From SZAS-79 sp038329645 (GTDB lineage: Bacteria > Pseudomonadota > Gammaproteobacteria > Burkholderiales > SG8-39), in NCBI GenBank assembly GCA_038329645.1, contig JBBQNG010000161.1:1-9988 (forward strand): DNA of 9,988 nt, written 5' to 3'. The position numbers and the translations under genes are program-made. Under the pieces are notes generated by a model. That model saw nothing but the letters and a program-made list of their open reading frames with translations. It made no database searches and was not told the origin of the DNA. Numbering within the stretch: the first letter of the stretch is position 1; every line of letters begins with the position of its first letter. Of the stretch, positions 1 to 4,963 are shown piece by piece.

Positions 1-1188
1 GGTCACGTCGAGTAGCAGCACGTCCTTGACTTCGCCCTGCAGCACGCCGGTCTGGATCGCCGCGCCGACCGCCACAGCCTCGTCCGGGTTTACGTCCTTG
101 CGCGGGTCCTTGCCGAAGAACTCCTTCACTTTGTCGACGACCTTGGGCATGCGCGTCATGCCGCCGACCAGGATCACGTCGTTGATGTCGGACACCTTGA
201 GGCCCGAATCCTTGATCGCGATGCGGCAGGGCTCGATGGTGCGCTCGATCAGGTCGTCGACCAGGGCCTCGAACTTGGCGCGCGTGAGCTTGAGCGCCAG
301 GTGCTTCGGACCCTTGGCATCGGCCGTCACGTAGGGCAGGTTGATCTCGGTCTGCTGGGAGGACGAAAGCTCGATCTTGGCTTTCTCGGCCGCGTCCTTG
401 AGGCGCTGCAGCGCGAGCACGTCATTGCGCAGGTCGATGCCCTGCTCCTTCTTGAACTCGTCGCAGATGTAGTCGATCAGGCGCTGGTCGAAGTCCTCGC
501 CGCCCAGGAACGTGTCGCCGTTGGTCGAGAGCACCTCGAACTGCTTTTCGCCATCGACGTCGGCGATCTCGATGATCGACACGTCGAAGGTGCCGCCGCC
601 AAGGTCATAGACCGCAATCTTGTTGTCGCCCTTGGACTGCTTGTCCAGGCCGAAGGCGAGCGCGGCCGCCGTGGGTTCGTTGATGATGCGCTTGACGTCC
701 AGGCCCGCGATGCGGCCTGCGTCCTTGGTGGCCTGGCGCTGCGAATCGTTGAAGTAGGCCGGTACGGTGATAACCGCCTCGGTGACTTCCTCGCCGAGGT
801 AGTCTTCCGCGGTTTTCTTCATCTTGCGCAGCACATCCGCCGAAACCTGCTGGGGCGCGATTTTCTTGCCGCGCGCCTCCACCCAGGCGTCGCCGTTGTC
901 GGCCTTGACGATGCCGAAGGGCATCAGTTCGATGTCCTTCTGCACTTCCTTTTCCTCGAAGCGGCGGCCGATGAGGCGCTTGACCGCATAGAGGGTGTTC
1001 TTTGCGTTGGTGACGGCCTGCCGCTTGGCAGAGGCGCCCACAAGCGTCTCGTTTTCGTCCGTGTAGGCGACGATGGATGGCGTGGTGCGCGCGCCTTCGG
1101 AGTTCTCGATCACCTTGGGCTTGCCGCCCTCCATGATCGCGACGCACGAGTTGGTCGTGCCGAGGTCAATCCCGATTATCTTTCCCAT
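1..1188 (-). CDS. dnaK: DnaK (Hsp70) chaperone, 3' part cut by window edge
   Basis: ATP-driven cytoplasmic chaperone that binds exposed hydrophobic peptides and works with DnaJ and GrpE. The frame is open from the ATG at 1188 to base 1, giving 396 residues of a protein usually near 640. Seen: the phosphate-binding loop GIDLGTTNSCVAI at residues 6-18, Lys70 in YAVKRLIG (the catalytic lysine position in the family), VPAYFNDSQRQATKDAG, the second phosphate loop GGGTFD at 197-202, and LVGGMTRMP. The sequence stops in LLLDVT, the hydrophobic interdomain linker, so the whole nucleotide-binding domain is present and the substrate-binding domain lies outside. An AAGGA ribosome-binding site stands 7 bases before the ATG. 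It lies 59 bases downstream of grpE and has its own sigma-32 promoter. Identification is certain. Confidence 0.98.
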   Translation of the reverse strand, partial: MGKIIGIDLGTTNSCVAIMEGGKPKVIENSEGARTTPSIVAYTDENETLVGASAKRQAVTNAKNTLYAVKRLIGRRFEEKEVQKDIELMPFGIVKADNGDAWVEARGKKIAPQQVSADVLRKMKKTAEDYLGEEVTEAVITVPAYFNDSQRQATKDAGRIAGLDVKRIINEPTAAALAFGLDKQSKGDNKIAVYDLGGGTFDVSIIEIADVDGEKQFEVLSTNGDTFLGGEDFDQRLIDYICDEFKKEQGIDLRNDVLALQRLKDAAEKAKIELSSSQQTEINLPYVTADAKGPKHLALKLTRAKFEALVDDLIERTIEPCRIAIKDSGLKVSDINDVILVGGMTRMPKVVDKVKEFFGKDPRKDVNPDEAVAVGAAIQTGVLQGEVKDVLLLDVT

Positions 1189-1224
1189 GGCGTTTTCCTT
1201 GGAGCTGTCTTAAACGTATGCTGC

Positions 1225-1252
1225 AAATGGGGTTTGCGGCGCTTAATTCAAG
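1225..1252 (-). promoter_or_regulatory. Sigma-32 heat-shock promoter of dnaK
   Basis: Read on the minus strand there is CTTGAA (1252-1247), a 14-base spacer, then CCCCATTT (1232-1225). This equals the E. coli RpoH consensus in both boxes and in spacing. The predicted start near 1218 leaves a leader of about 30 bases before the dnaK ATG at 1188. The TGA stop of grpE (1250-1248) lies inside the -35 box, so the promoter overlaps the end of grpE. Match to consensus is seen; use of the promoter is inferred. Confidence 0.85.
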
Positions 1253-1757
1253 CCTTGGCCTTGGCCACCGTGACCAGCGCGGGGCGAATCAGCCGGTCGT
1301 TCAGGCGGAAGCCTTTTTGCATCACCTGGACCACGGTGTTGGGGTCCGCGTCGGCCTCGACCGCCGCCATCGCCTGGTGGTGGTGAGGGTCGAACTTCTC
1401 GCCGGGTGCCGGGTCGATCCCGGCCACTCCGGCTTTCTCGAAGGCGGCCTGAAGCTGCTTCTTCGTCAGCTCGACCCCGGTGCGCAGCGTCGCCGGGTCG
1501 GTGGCGTCGGACGCAAGGGCCGCCTCCAGGCTGTCCATGACCGGCACCAGCGACTCGGCGATGCGCTCGACCCCATATTTATGCGCATTTGCGACGTCGG
1601 CCTGGGCGCGCTTGCGGGCATTCTCGGCATCGGCGAGGGCGCGCAGCCAGGCGTCTTTCTGCTCCTGGAGTTTGGCCTCGGTGTCGGCCAGAAGCTCTTC
1701 GAGCGACTTGGGCGGCTGGCCCGCTTCGGCTTCGGGATGGGTGGTCTGTTCGGACAT
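1248..1757 (-). CDS. grpE: GrpE, nucleotide exchange factor of DnaK
   Basis: GrpE releases ADP from DnaK and acts as a homodimer and thermosensor in the DnaK-DnaJ cycle. From the ATG at 1757 it gives 169 residues, normal for a short GrpE. Seen: an acidic, low-complexity N-terminus (1-25), a heptad-like helical stretch around 20-60 (LEELLADTEAKLQEQKDAWL) typical of the long dimer helices, NARKRAQADV at 46-55, and the family signature in the C-terminal beta domain: DPHHHQAM at 123-130 followed by VVQVMQKGFRLNDRLIRPALVTVA. A TTG start at 1814 would add 19 residues, but those would overlap the sigma-32 promoter, and AAGAAG lies just before 1757, so 1757 is preferred. It is first gene of a grpE-dnaK unit. 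Confidence 0.96.
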   Translation of the reverse strand: MSEQTTHPEAEAGQPPKSLEELLADTEAKLQEQKDAWLRALADAENARKRAQADVANAHKYGVERIAESLVPVMDSLEAALASDATDPATLRTGVELTKKQLQAAFEKAGVAGIDPAPGEKFDPHHHQAMAAVEADADPNTVVQVMQKGFRLNDRLIRPALVTVAKAKA

Positions 1758-1787
1758 GGCTGCTTCTTGAAATTGGCAATCACCACG

Positions 1788-1815
1788 AAGTGGGGATGGA
1801 TTTGGGGTATTCAAG
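1788..1815 (-). promoter_or_regulatory. Sigma-32 heat-shock promoter of grpE
   Basis: On the minus strand: CTTGAA (1815-1810), a 14-base spacer, and CCCCACTT (1795-1788), one base away from CCCCATTT. Expected transcription start is near 1781, about 24 bases before the grpE ATG at 1757. Spacing is the same as in the dnaK promoter 560 bases further on, which supports both. No CIRCE repeat (TTAGCACTC with its inverted copy) is visible here. Confidence 0.75.
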
Positions 1816-1870
1816 GGTTCTGGGGCAAGTTATTGATAAATAATCGGATGAGCGGCGTGCCGCCCGCCTT

Positions 1871-1923
1871 AAATGGGGTCAGAGTCGCATTTCCGGCCCG
1901 GCGACGAAGCGCCCAGGGGCCGG
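1871..1923. repeat. REP-like hairpin next to a TGGGGTCAGAGTC motif; probable mobile-element remnant
   Basis: The motif TGGGGTCAGAGTC (1874-1886) is bounded by AAATG (1871-1875) and CATTT (1888-1892), a 5-bp inverted pair. Directly after it comes a nested hairpin: CCGGCCC (1893-1899) pairs with GGGCCGG (1917-1923), and inside it GGCG (1900-1903) pairs with CGCC (1910-1913), with a 3-base bulge and a 6-base loop. A bulged GC stem is typical of REP elements. From memory the TGGGGTCAGAGTC motif recurs in proteobacterial genomes near IS200-like/REP-associated tyrosine transposases, but I could not check this. Only one copy is in the window, and no transposase gene is present. Confidence 0.45.
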
Positions 1924-1981
1924 CAAGCATTGTGCCTGACTATCCTCATAAATGTACTGGTACCGATACGGAAACTGGCTG

Positions 1982-2006
1982 AAGATCCGCACCAGAAGCG
2001 GATCTT
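1982..2006. repeat. Perfect 9-bp inverted repeat
   Basis: AAGATCCGC (1982-1990) and GCGGATCTT (1998-2006) are exact inverse complements with a 7-base loop. No T-run follows on either strand, so a Rho-independent terminator is unlikely. It may be a protein-binding site or another remnant of the element at 1871-1923. The role is unknown. Confidence 0.6.
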
Positions 2007-2081
2007 AGAAAGTAATTCTTTGGAATTCGCAAAATTCTGCCAGTGCCGGGACGCGCGAAAGGGAATGGAGAATCTCGTAGG

Positions 2082-2098
2082 GTAGTCGGCTAGACTAC
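2082..2098. promoter_or_regulatory. Palindrome before the DUF433 antitoxin gene; candidate autoregulatory operator
   Basis: GTAGTC (2082-2087) and GACTAC (2093-2098) form a perfect 6-bp inverted repeat with a 5-base centre, ending 24 bases before the antitoxin ATG at 2123. TAGACT (2091-2096) inside it resembles a -10 box, but no good -35 is seen. Position and symmetry fit an operator bound by the antitoxin or the toxin-antitoxin complex. This is inference. Confidence 0.35.
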
Positions 2099-2122
2099 GG
2101 GCATCTGGCGAGGAGACGCGTC

Positions 2123-2368
2123 ATGGCCATGAATTACCGACCGTATATCGTTCGAGACCCTGCTGTCTGTGGTGGGGAGCCGGTGGTGAAAGGCACCCGC
2201 GTCACCGTGCGAACCATCCTGGCGAGCCTGGCGGAAGGGATGAGCGTTGCGGAGATCGTCAAAAACTTCCCTACGCTGGATGAATCCCAGGTACGTGCGG
2301 TCATTGCCTTCGCTGCGGATTCTGCAGAAGAGGATTTGCCCGTTCCACCTGCTCCCTCGATTGCGTGA
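2123..2368 (+). CDS. DUF433-family antitoxin
   Basis: Predicted 81-residue DNA-binding antitoxin that neutralises the PIN-like protein encoded next to it. Seen: the DUF433 pattern of this family, with an N-terminal YRPYIVRDPAVCGGEPVVKGTRV (residues 5-27) followed by a helical TILASLAEGMSVAEIVKNFP and the closing DESQVRAVIAFAAD, which corresponds to the family's winged helix-turn-helix. A proline-rich tail (DLPVPPAP) ends the protein. The ribosome-binding site AGGAG (2111-2115) is 7 bases from the ATG at 2123 and 13 from a second ATG at 2129, so the first is chosen. The TGA overlaps the GTG of the next gene by 4 bases, the usual coupled antitoxin-toxin layout. Family is clear; a toxin-neutralising role comes from family knowledge. 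Confidence 0.9.
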   Translation: MAMNYRPYIVRDPAVCGGEPVVKGTRVTVRTILASLAEGMSVAEIVKNFPTLDESQVRAVIAFAADSAEEDLPVPPAPSIA

Positions 2369-2721
2369 AGGTCAAGCTCGACGAGAACATTCCCGATCGC
2401 CTTGTCGGCATCCTGGCAGATGAAGGGCACGACGTGGATACGGTCGCGTCGGAAGGGCTCGGTGGAAGGCCGGATGAGGACGTATGGAGTGCTGCTCGCC
2501 GCGAAGGGCGGTTCCTGATCACGCAAGATCTGGATTTTTCGGATGTTCGTCAGTTCAAGCCCGGTACTCATGCGGGGCTGTTGGTTGTGCGCCTTCGCGA
2601 GCCGGGGGCTAACGCGCTCCTGAAACGCATCGGTGACATCGCACTTCAGGAAGGTCTCGACTCCTTCGCACGCTGTTTTGTCGTGCTTACTGATCGAAAG
2701 CTGCGCATTCGGCGACCATGA
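2365..2721 (+). CDS. DUF5615 PIN-like toxin (putative ribonuclease)
   Basis: 118-residue protein with the short PIN-like fold of the DUF5615 family, predicted to be the toxin paired with the DUF433 gene. Seen: KVKLDENIPDRL at residues 2-13 with the first acidic cluster (Asp6, Glu7), GHDVDTV, the central DEDVWSAARREGRFLITQDLDFSD whose acidic residues match the metal-binding positions of PIN-like nucleases, then HAGLLVVRLR. The C-terminus is intact, so the toxin may be functional. It starts at a GTG embedded in the antitoxin stop (4-base overlap), so translation is probably coupled. By family analogy it would cut RNA when free of antitoxin; the target cannot be read from sequence. Confidence 0.88.
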   Translation: MKVKLDENIPDRLVGILADEGHDVDTVASEGLGGRPDEDVWSAARREGRFLITQDLDFSDVRQFKPGTHAGLLVVRLREPGANALLKRIGDIALQEGLDSFARCFVVLTDRKLRIRRP

Positions 2722-2782
2722 GTTGTTGGCAATAATATCGAAGGCGTAGACGGTTTACGGGAAGGTAATTCAAGGAGCTTCC

Positions 2783-3028
2783 ATGACGCAAAAGGTCTCG
2801 GTCAAAAATCAAGTAACGATCCCCAAGCATGTGGGGGAACAATTGGGCATTGAGCCGGGAAGCGAGCTGGAGTTCGAGCTGGGCAAACAAGGAGAAGTCT
2901 TGCTTCGTAAGGTTGAGCCCGCGTTGAACGGGGCGCTCTCCCAAGGCCGATTCGCCAGAATTCGTGGCATAGCTACAGTCAATCTGAGTACGGACGGGAT
3001 TCTCGCGTTGACCAGAGGCGAGGACTAG
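2783..3028 (+). CDS. AbrB/MazE/SpoVT-type antitoxin without adjacent toxin
   Basis: 81-residue predicted transcription factor/antitoxin with a swapped-hairpin SpoVT-AbrB domain. Seen: VSVKNQVTIPKHVGEQLGIEPGSELEFEL (residues 5-33), the classic domain pattern in which a short strand and loop lead to the TIPK turn and the LGI-PG-LEFE strand, then LLRKVEPA. The tail (GRFARIRG, then LSTDGILALTRGED) resembles the toxin-binding end of antitoxins that normally precede a VapC PIN ribonuclease. AAGGAG (2772-2777) is 5 bases from the ATG. It starts 61 bases after the PIN-like toxin stop and ends 6 bases before another antitoxin-like gene; no PIN gene follows. So it is an orphan, or part of an unusual composite. 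Family assignment is sure, the partner is unknown. Confidence 0.88.
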   Translation: MTQKVSVKNQVTIPKHVGEQLGIEPGSELEFELGKQGEVLLRKVEPALNGALSQGRFARIRGIATVNLSTDGILALTRGED

Positions 3029-3034
3029 CCACAA

Positions 3035-3274
3035 GTGGAAAAGGTGAGTGTCTACGACGCCAAGGCGCGTTTCTGCGAACTCATCGAACGTGCCGAATCG
3101 GGACGCTCAACCGTGATCACCAAGCGCGGGCGTGTGGTGGCTAAGATCGTCCCGGCCAGAGCAGCCAAGTGGGATCGCGCCGCCGTGCTCGACGAGGCCG
3201 AGGTGTTTCGTAAGAGCGTCAAAATTAGGGTGAAGGTCTGCGTTCGCAATCTGATCGAGGACGGAAGGCGCTGA
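3035..3274 (+). CDS. Phd/YefM-type antitoxin, apparently orphan
   Basis: 79-residue protein of the Phd/YefM fold. Seen: KVSVYDAKARFCELIERAESGRSTVITKRGRVVAKIVPA (residues 3-41, key features DAKARF, ELIE-SG, VITKRG and VA-IVP), the conserved dimerising DNA-binding domain, then a C-terminal extension ending in VRNLIEDGRR. This end is typical of Phd-type antitoxins (commonly ..LIEEGRR) whose toxin is a PIN-domain VapC. The start is a GTG at 3035, 10 bases after AGGA (3021-3024); a second GTG at 3044 has purines too close to serve it. The TGA shares its A with an ATG (3274-3276), where a vapC would begin, but that frame stops after 19 codons. It lies 6 bases after the AbrB-type gene, so the two are probably co-transcribed. 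Confidence 0.87.
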   Translation: MEKVSVYDAKARFCELIERAESGRSTVITKRGRVVAKIVPARAAKWDRAAVLDEAEVFRKSVKIRVKVCVRNLIEDGRR

Positions 3275-3333
3275 TGGCGTTCTTCTCGCGAAGACATATC
3301 AGGCGCTGGCGCAAGATTGACGATCCTGTCTGA
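3274..3333 (+). pseudogene. Probable fossil of a vapC toxin start
   Basis: An ATG overlapping the Phd-type stop (TGATG) opens a frame of 19 codons, MAFFSRRHIRRWRKIDDPV. VapC partners of Phd antitoxins with this C-terminus commonly begin MAF or MKAF and continue V-DAS; here only MAF agrees, and the catalytic first aspartate is missing. A different frame gives GVLLAKTYQALAQD before a stop. The likeliest reading is that most of the toxin gene was deleted just after its start. Homology of three residues is weak support, so the coupled position is the main argument. Confidence 0.4.
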
Positions 3334-3475
3334 GCGGTAGTTCAGCACGTCTAGTAGCAACTGGCGCAATTGATGGCTCAGGTCGAATGACCGTCAATCG
3401 TTAGGTAAGAGAACATTTCAAACCCGGCATAAAGTTCTTCGAGTCTGATAAAAAATAAGTTATCGAACCCCGTGC
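3334..3475. other. Short non-coding stretch between vapC fossil and hemH
   Basis: No gene is seen on either strand. CTGGCGCAA occurs at 3361-3369 and also at 3306-3314, each soon followed by TTGA, and GATTGACG (3315-3322) has an inverse copy at 3392-3399; both may be chance or deletion scars. On the minus strand, just after the hemH stop, there is a T-rich run (3462-3450 region) with GATAA/TTATC pairing but no GC stem, so it is not a standard terminator. Confidence 0.5.
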
Positions 3476-4474
3476 TCAGGCCCCTTTGCTGACGATGCCT
3501 GCAAGCGCTTCGATCCACGCCTGGTCCTCGTTGAGGCACGGGATCAGGTTGAACTCCTTCCCGCCGGCATGCAGGAATGCCTCGCGCGCGCCGATGCCCA
3601 GCTCTTCCAGCGTCTCGAGGCAATCGGAGGGAAATCCCGGGCAGAACACGTCGGCGCGCTTGAGGCCGACCTTCGCGAGTTGGACCAAAGTGGGCTCCGT
3701 GTAGGGCTGCAGCCATTCCGCCCTGCCGAAGCGTGACTGGAACGTGACCATCCAGTCCTCGGCATTCAGTCCGATCCGTTTGGCAAGCAGCGCCGCCGTT
3801 TCCCTGCACTCGCGCTCGTACGGGTCGCCGCGCTCGACCGAACGCTTCGGGATGCCGTGGAAGCTCAAGAACAGCTTGCCGCCGTGGCTGCGCGCGCTGC
3901 CGTGCTGCTCCCAGTGCTTCATCACCCGCCGGGCAAGTGCGTCGATGTAACCGGGGTCATCGTGGAAACGCTCGACGAAACGCACTTCGGGCCGAGGGGT
4001 GAGCGTTTTGAGATGGGCATCTACCGCATCGCGCACGCTCGCAGTCGTGCTTCCTGCGTACTGCGGATAAAGCGGGAGCACCACGATGCGGTCGCAACCC
4101 GCCGATCGCAGCTTTCCGAACGCCGTGGCGATTGACGGCTTGCCGTAACGCATGCCGTACTCCACTGGCACCGGCGAATTCGGACGGGCTCGCTCGCCGA
4201 GCAGGCCGGCAAGCAATTTCGCCTGGCGCGCCGTGTGCACCGCAAGCGGGGAGCCTTCCGGCATCCACACCTTGGCGTACTTTTCCGCCGACTTCGCCGG
4301 CCGCGTGGTCAGGATGATCCCGTACAGTATCGGCAGCCACACGATGCGCGGGATCTCAACGACACGTGAATCGGAGAGGAACTCGCGCAGGTAGGTGCGC
4401 ACCGCCGCAGCCGTCGGCGCCGACGGCGTCCCAAGGTTGACGAGGAGGATGCCGGTCTTCGTTGTGCCCGGCAT
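3476..4474 (-). CDS. hemH: Ferrochelatase
   Basis: Inserts Fe2+ into protoporphyrin IX, the last step of protohaem synthesis, at the cytoplasmic face. The ATG at 4474 gives 332 residues, a usual bacterial length. Seen: TGILLVNLGTP near the N-terminus, YLREFLSD, YGMRYGKPSI, VVLPLYPQYAGSTT, then LFLSFHGIP with the metal-binding His206, DPYERECRETAALLA, TFQSRFGRAEWLQPYTEPTL and VFCPGFPSDCLETLEE with the conserved Glu287. All catalytic positions look intact. An upstream extension of the open frame to 4804 is just a shadow of the preceding gene. The start shares one base with the stop of the NTF2-like gene (TGATG), indicating translational coupling in an hrcA-NTF2-hemH operon. No start-proximal iron box is seen. 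Confidence 0.97.
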   Translation of the reverse strand: MPGTTKTGILLVNLGTPSAPTAAAVRTYLREFLSDSRVVEIPRIVWLPILYGIILTTRPAKSAEKYAKVWMPEGSPLAVHTARQAKLLAGLLGERARPNSPVPVEYGMRYGKPSIATAFGKLRSAGCDRIVVLPLYPQYAGSTTASVRDAVDAHLKTLTPRPEVRFVERFHDDPGYIDALARRVMKHWEQHGSARSHGGKLFLSFHGIPKRSVERGDPYERECRETAALLAKRIGLNAEDWMVTFQSRFGRAEWLQPYTEPTLVQLAKVGLKRADVFCPGFPSDCLETLEELGIGAREAFLHAGGKEFNLIPCLNEDQAWIEALAGIVSKGA

Positions 4475-4950
4475 CAGGCGCGGCCCGCCTTGCTCCGGAA
4501 CGCCGCCAGCCCGTCTGCGGCCTGCTTGCGGACCTTGTTGCGAACGACAGGGCTCCAGCCCAGCAGCACGCCGGGCATGCCCAGGGCCATTCGCGACCAG
4601 CGCCACAAATCGAAATGGTCCCGGTGACGCCGGATGAGGCCGTTCTCGAACTCGAACTGCGCATCGATGCTGTTGTTCACCTTGCGGCCGGTCTTGGTGA
4701 ACGTGTAATCCGCATCCCAGTGCGCGGACCCACGCTTGTCGTCGGCACTCTTCACCTCGTAACGCACGACGAGGTCGGTCGCGCGTCCGGCCAGCATGCG
4801 CCACATGTCGCCCGCCTCATTGCCTTTGAGGTCGGGAAACACCGGGTCCGAAAATTCGACATCCGGGTGGTAGCACGCGGCCATGGTTTCGGCGTCGCGC
4901 CGGCCGAATGCCTCATAGAAGCGCGAGATCAGCTGCGCGTTCAAGTTCAT
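4474..4950 (-). CDS. NTF2/SnoaL-like protein of unknown function
   Basis: 158-residue protein with a SnoaL/nuclear-transport-factor-2 fold, a cone-shaped alpha-beta barrel used by isomerases, hydratases and binding proteins. Seen: LISRFYEAFGRRDAETMAACYHPDV (helix-helix opening), VEFSDPVFPDLKGNEAGDMWRML, VVRYEVKSADDKRGSAHWDADYTF and VNNSIDAQFEFENGLIRRHRDHFDLWRW, the usual run of barrel strands. A basic tail (VVRNKVRKQAADGLAAFRSKAG) follows. The start at 4950 is chosen because AGGAGGT (4964-4958) lies 7 bases before it; the GTG at 4959 sits inside that site. The ribosome-binding site overlaps the hrcA stop, and the stop overlaps the hemH start. The position between a heat-shock repressor and ferrochelatase does not reveal a function; no substrate can be assigned. 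Confidence 0.85.
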   Translation of the reverse strand: MNLNAQLISRFYEAFGRRDAETMAACYHPDVEFSDPVFPDLKGNEAGDMWRMLAGRATDLVVRYEVKSADDKRGSAHWDADYTFTKTGRKVNNSIDAQFEFENGLIRRHRDHFDLWRWSRMALGMPGVLLGWSPVVRNKVRKQAADGLAAFRSKAGRA

Positions 4951-4963
4951 CGGACTCACCTCC

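Larger units (their letters stand above)
1816..2122. other. Non-coding, repeat-rich spacer between grpE and the toxin-antitoxin genes
   Basis: No convincing gene. The stretch holds a small AT-rich repeat (TTATT/AATAA, 1830-1843), a GCGGC/GCCGC mini-hairpin (1852-1863), a mobile-element-like motif plus strong bulged hairpin (1871-1923), a perfect 9-bp hairpin (1982-2006), an AT-rich tract (2007-2040) and the likely antitoxin operator (2082-2098). Short frames such as 1952-2008 (18 codons) lack a ribosome-binding site. Base composition between 1930 and 2060 is clearly more AT-rich than in the flanking core genes. Confidence 0.7.

Noticed and set aside
301..1386. 361-codon plus-strand open frame opposite dnaK
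   Set aside because: Long antisense frames over hsp70 genes are a known effect of codon bias in GC-rich DNA. The minus-strand frame encodes an unmistakable DnaK with no break, and the antisense product has a low-complexity, shadow-like composition.
1952..2008. 18-codon frame MYWYRYGNWLKIRTRSGS
   Set aside because: Aromatic-rich and odd, but no ribosome-binding site, a stop codon immediately before the ATG, and its end is formed by the inverted repeat at 1982-2006. Too short to support.
1873..2085. 70-codon plus-strand frame across the spacer
   Set aside because: Starts inside the repeat motif, no ribosome-binding site, crosses three inverted repeats and resembles no family I know.
2134..2571. 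145-codon minus-strand frame opposite the DUF433-DUF5615 pair
   Set aside because: Both sense genes have family signatures, a ribosome-binding site and overlapping ends. The antisense frame has none of these.
3450..3475. Rho-independent terminator after hemH
   Set aside because: There is a T-run on the minus strand but no GC-rich stem before it, only weak AT pairing.
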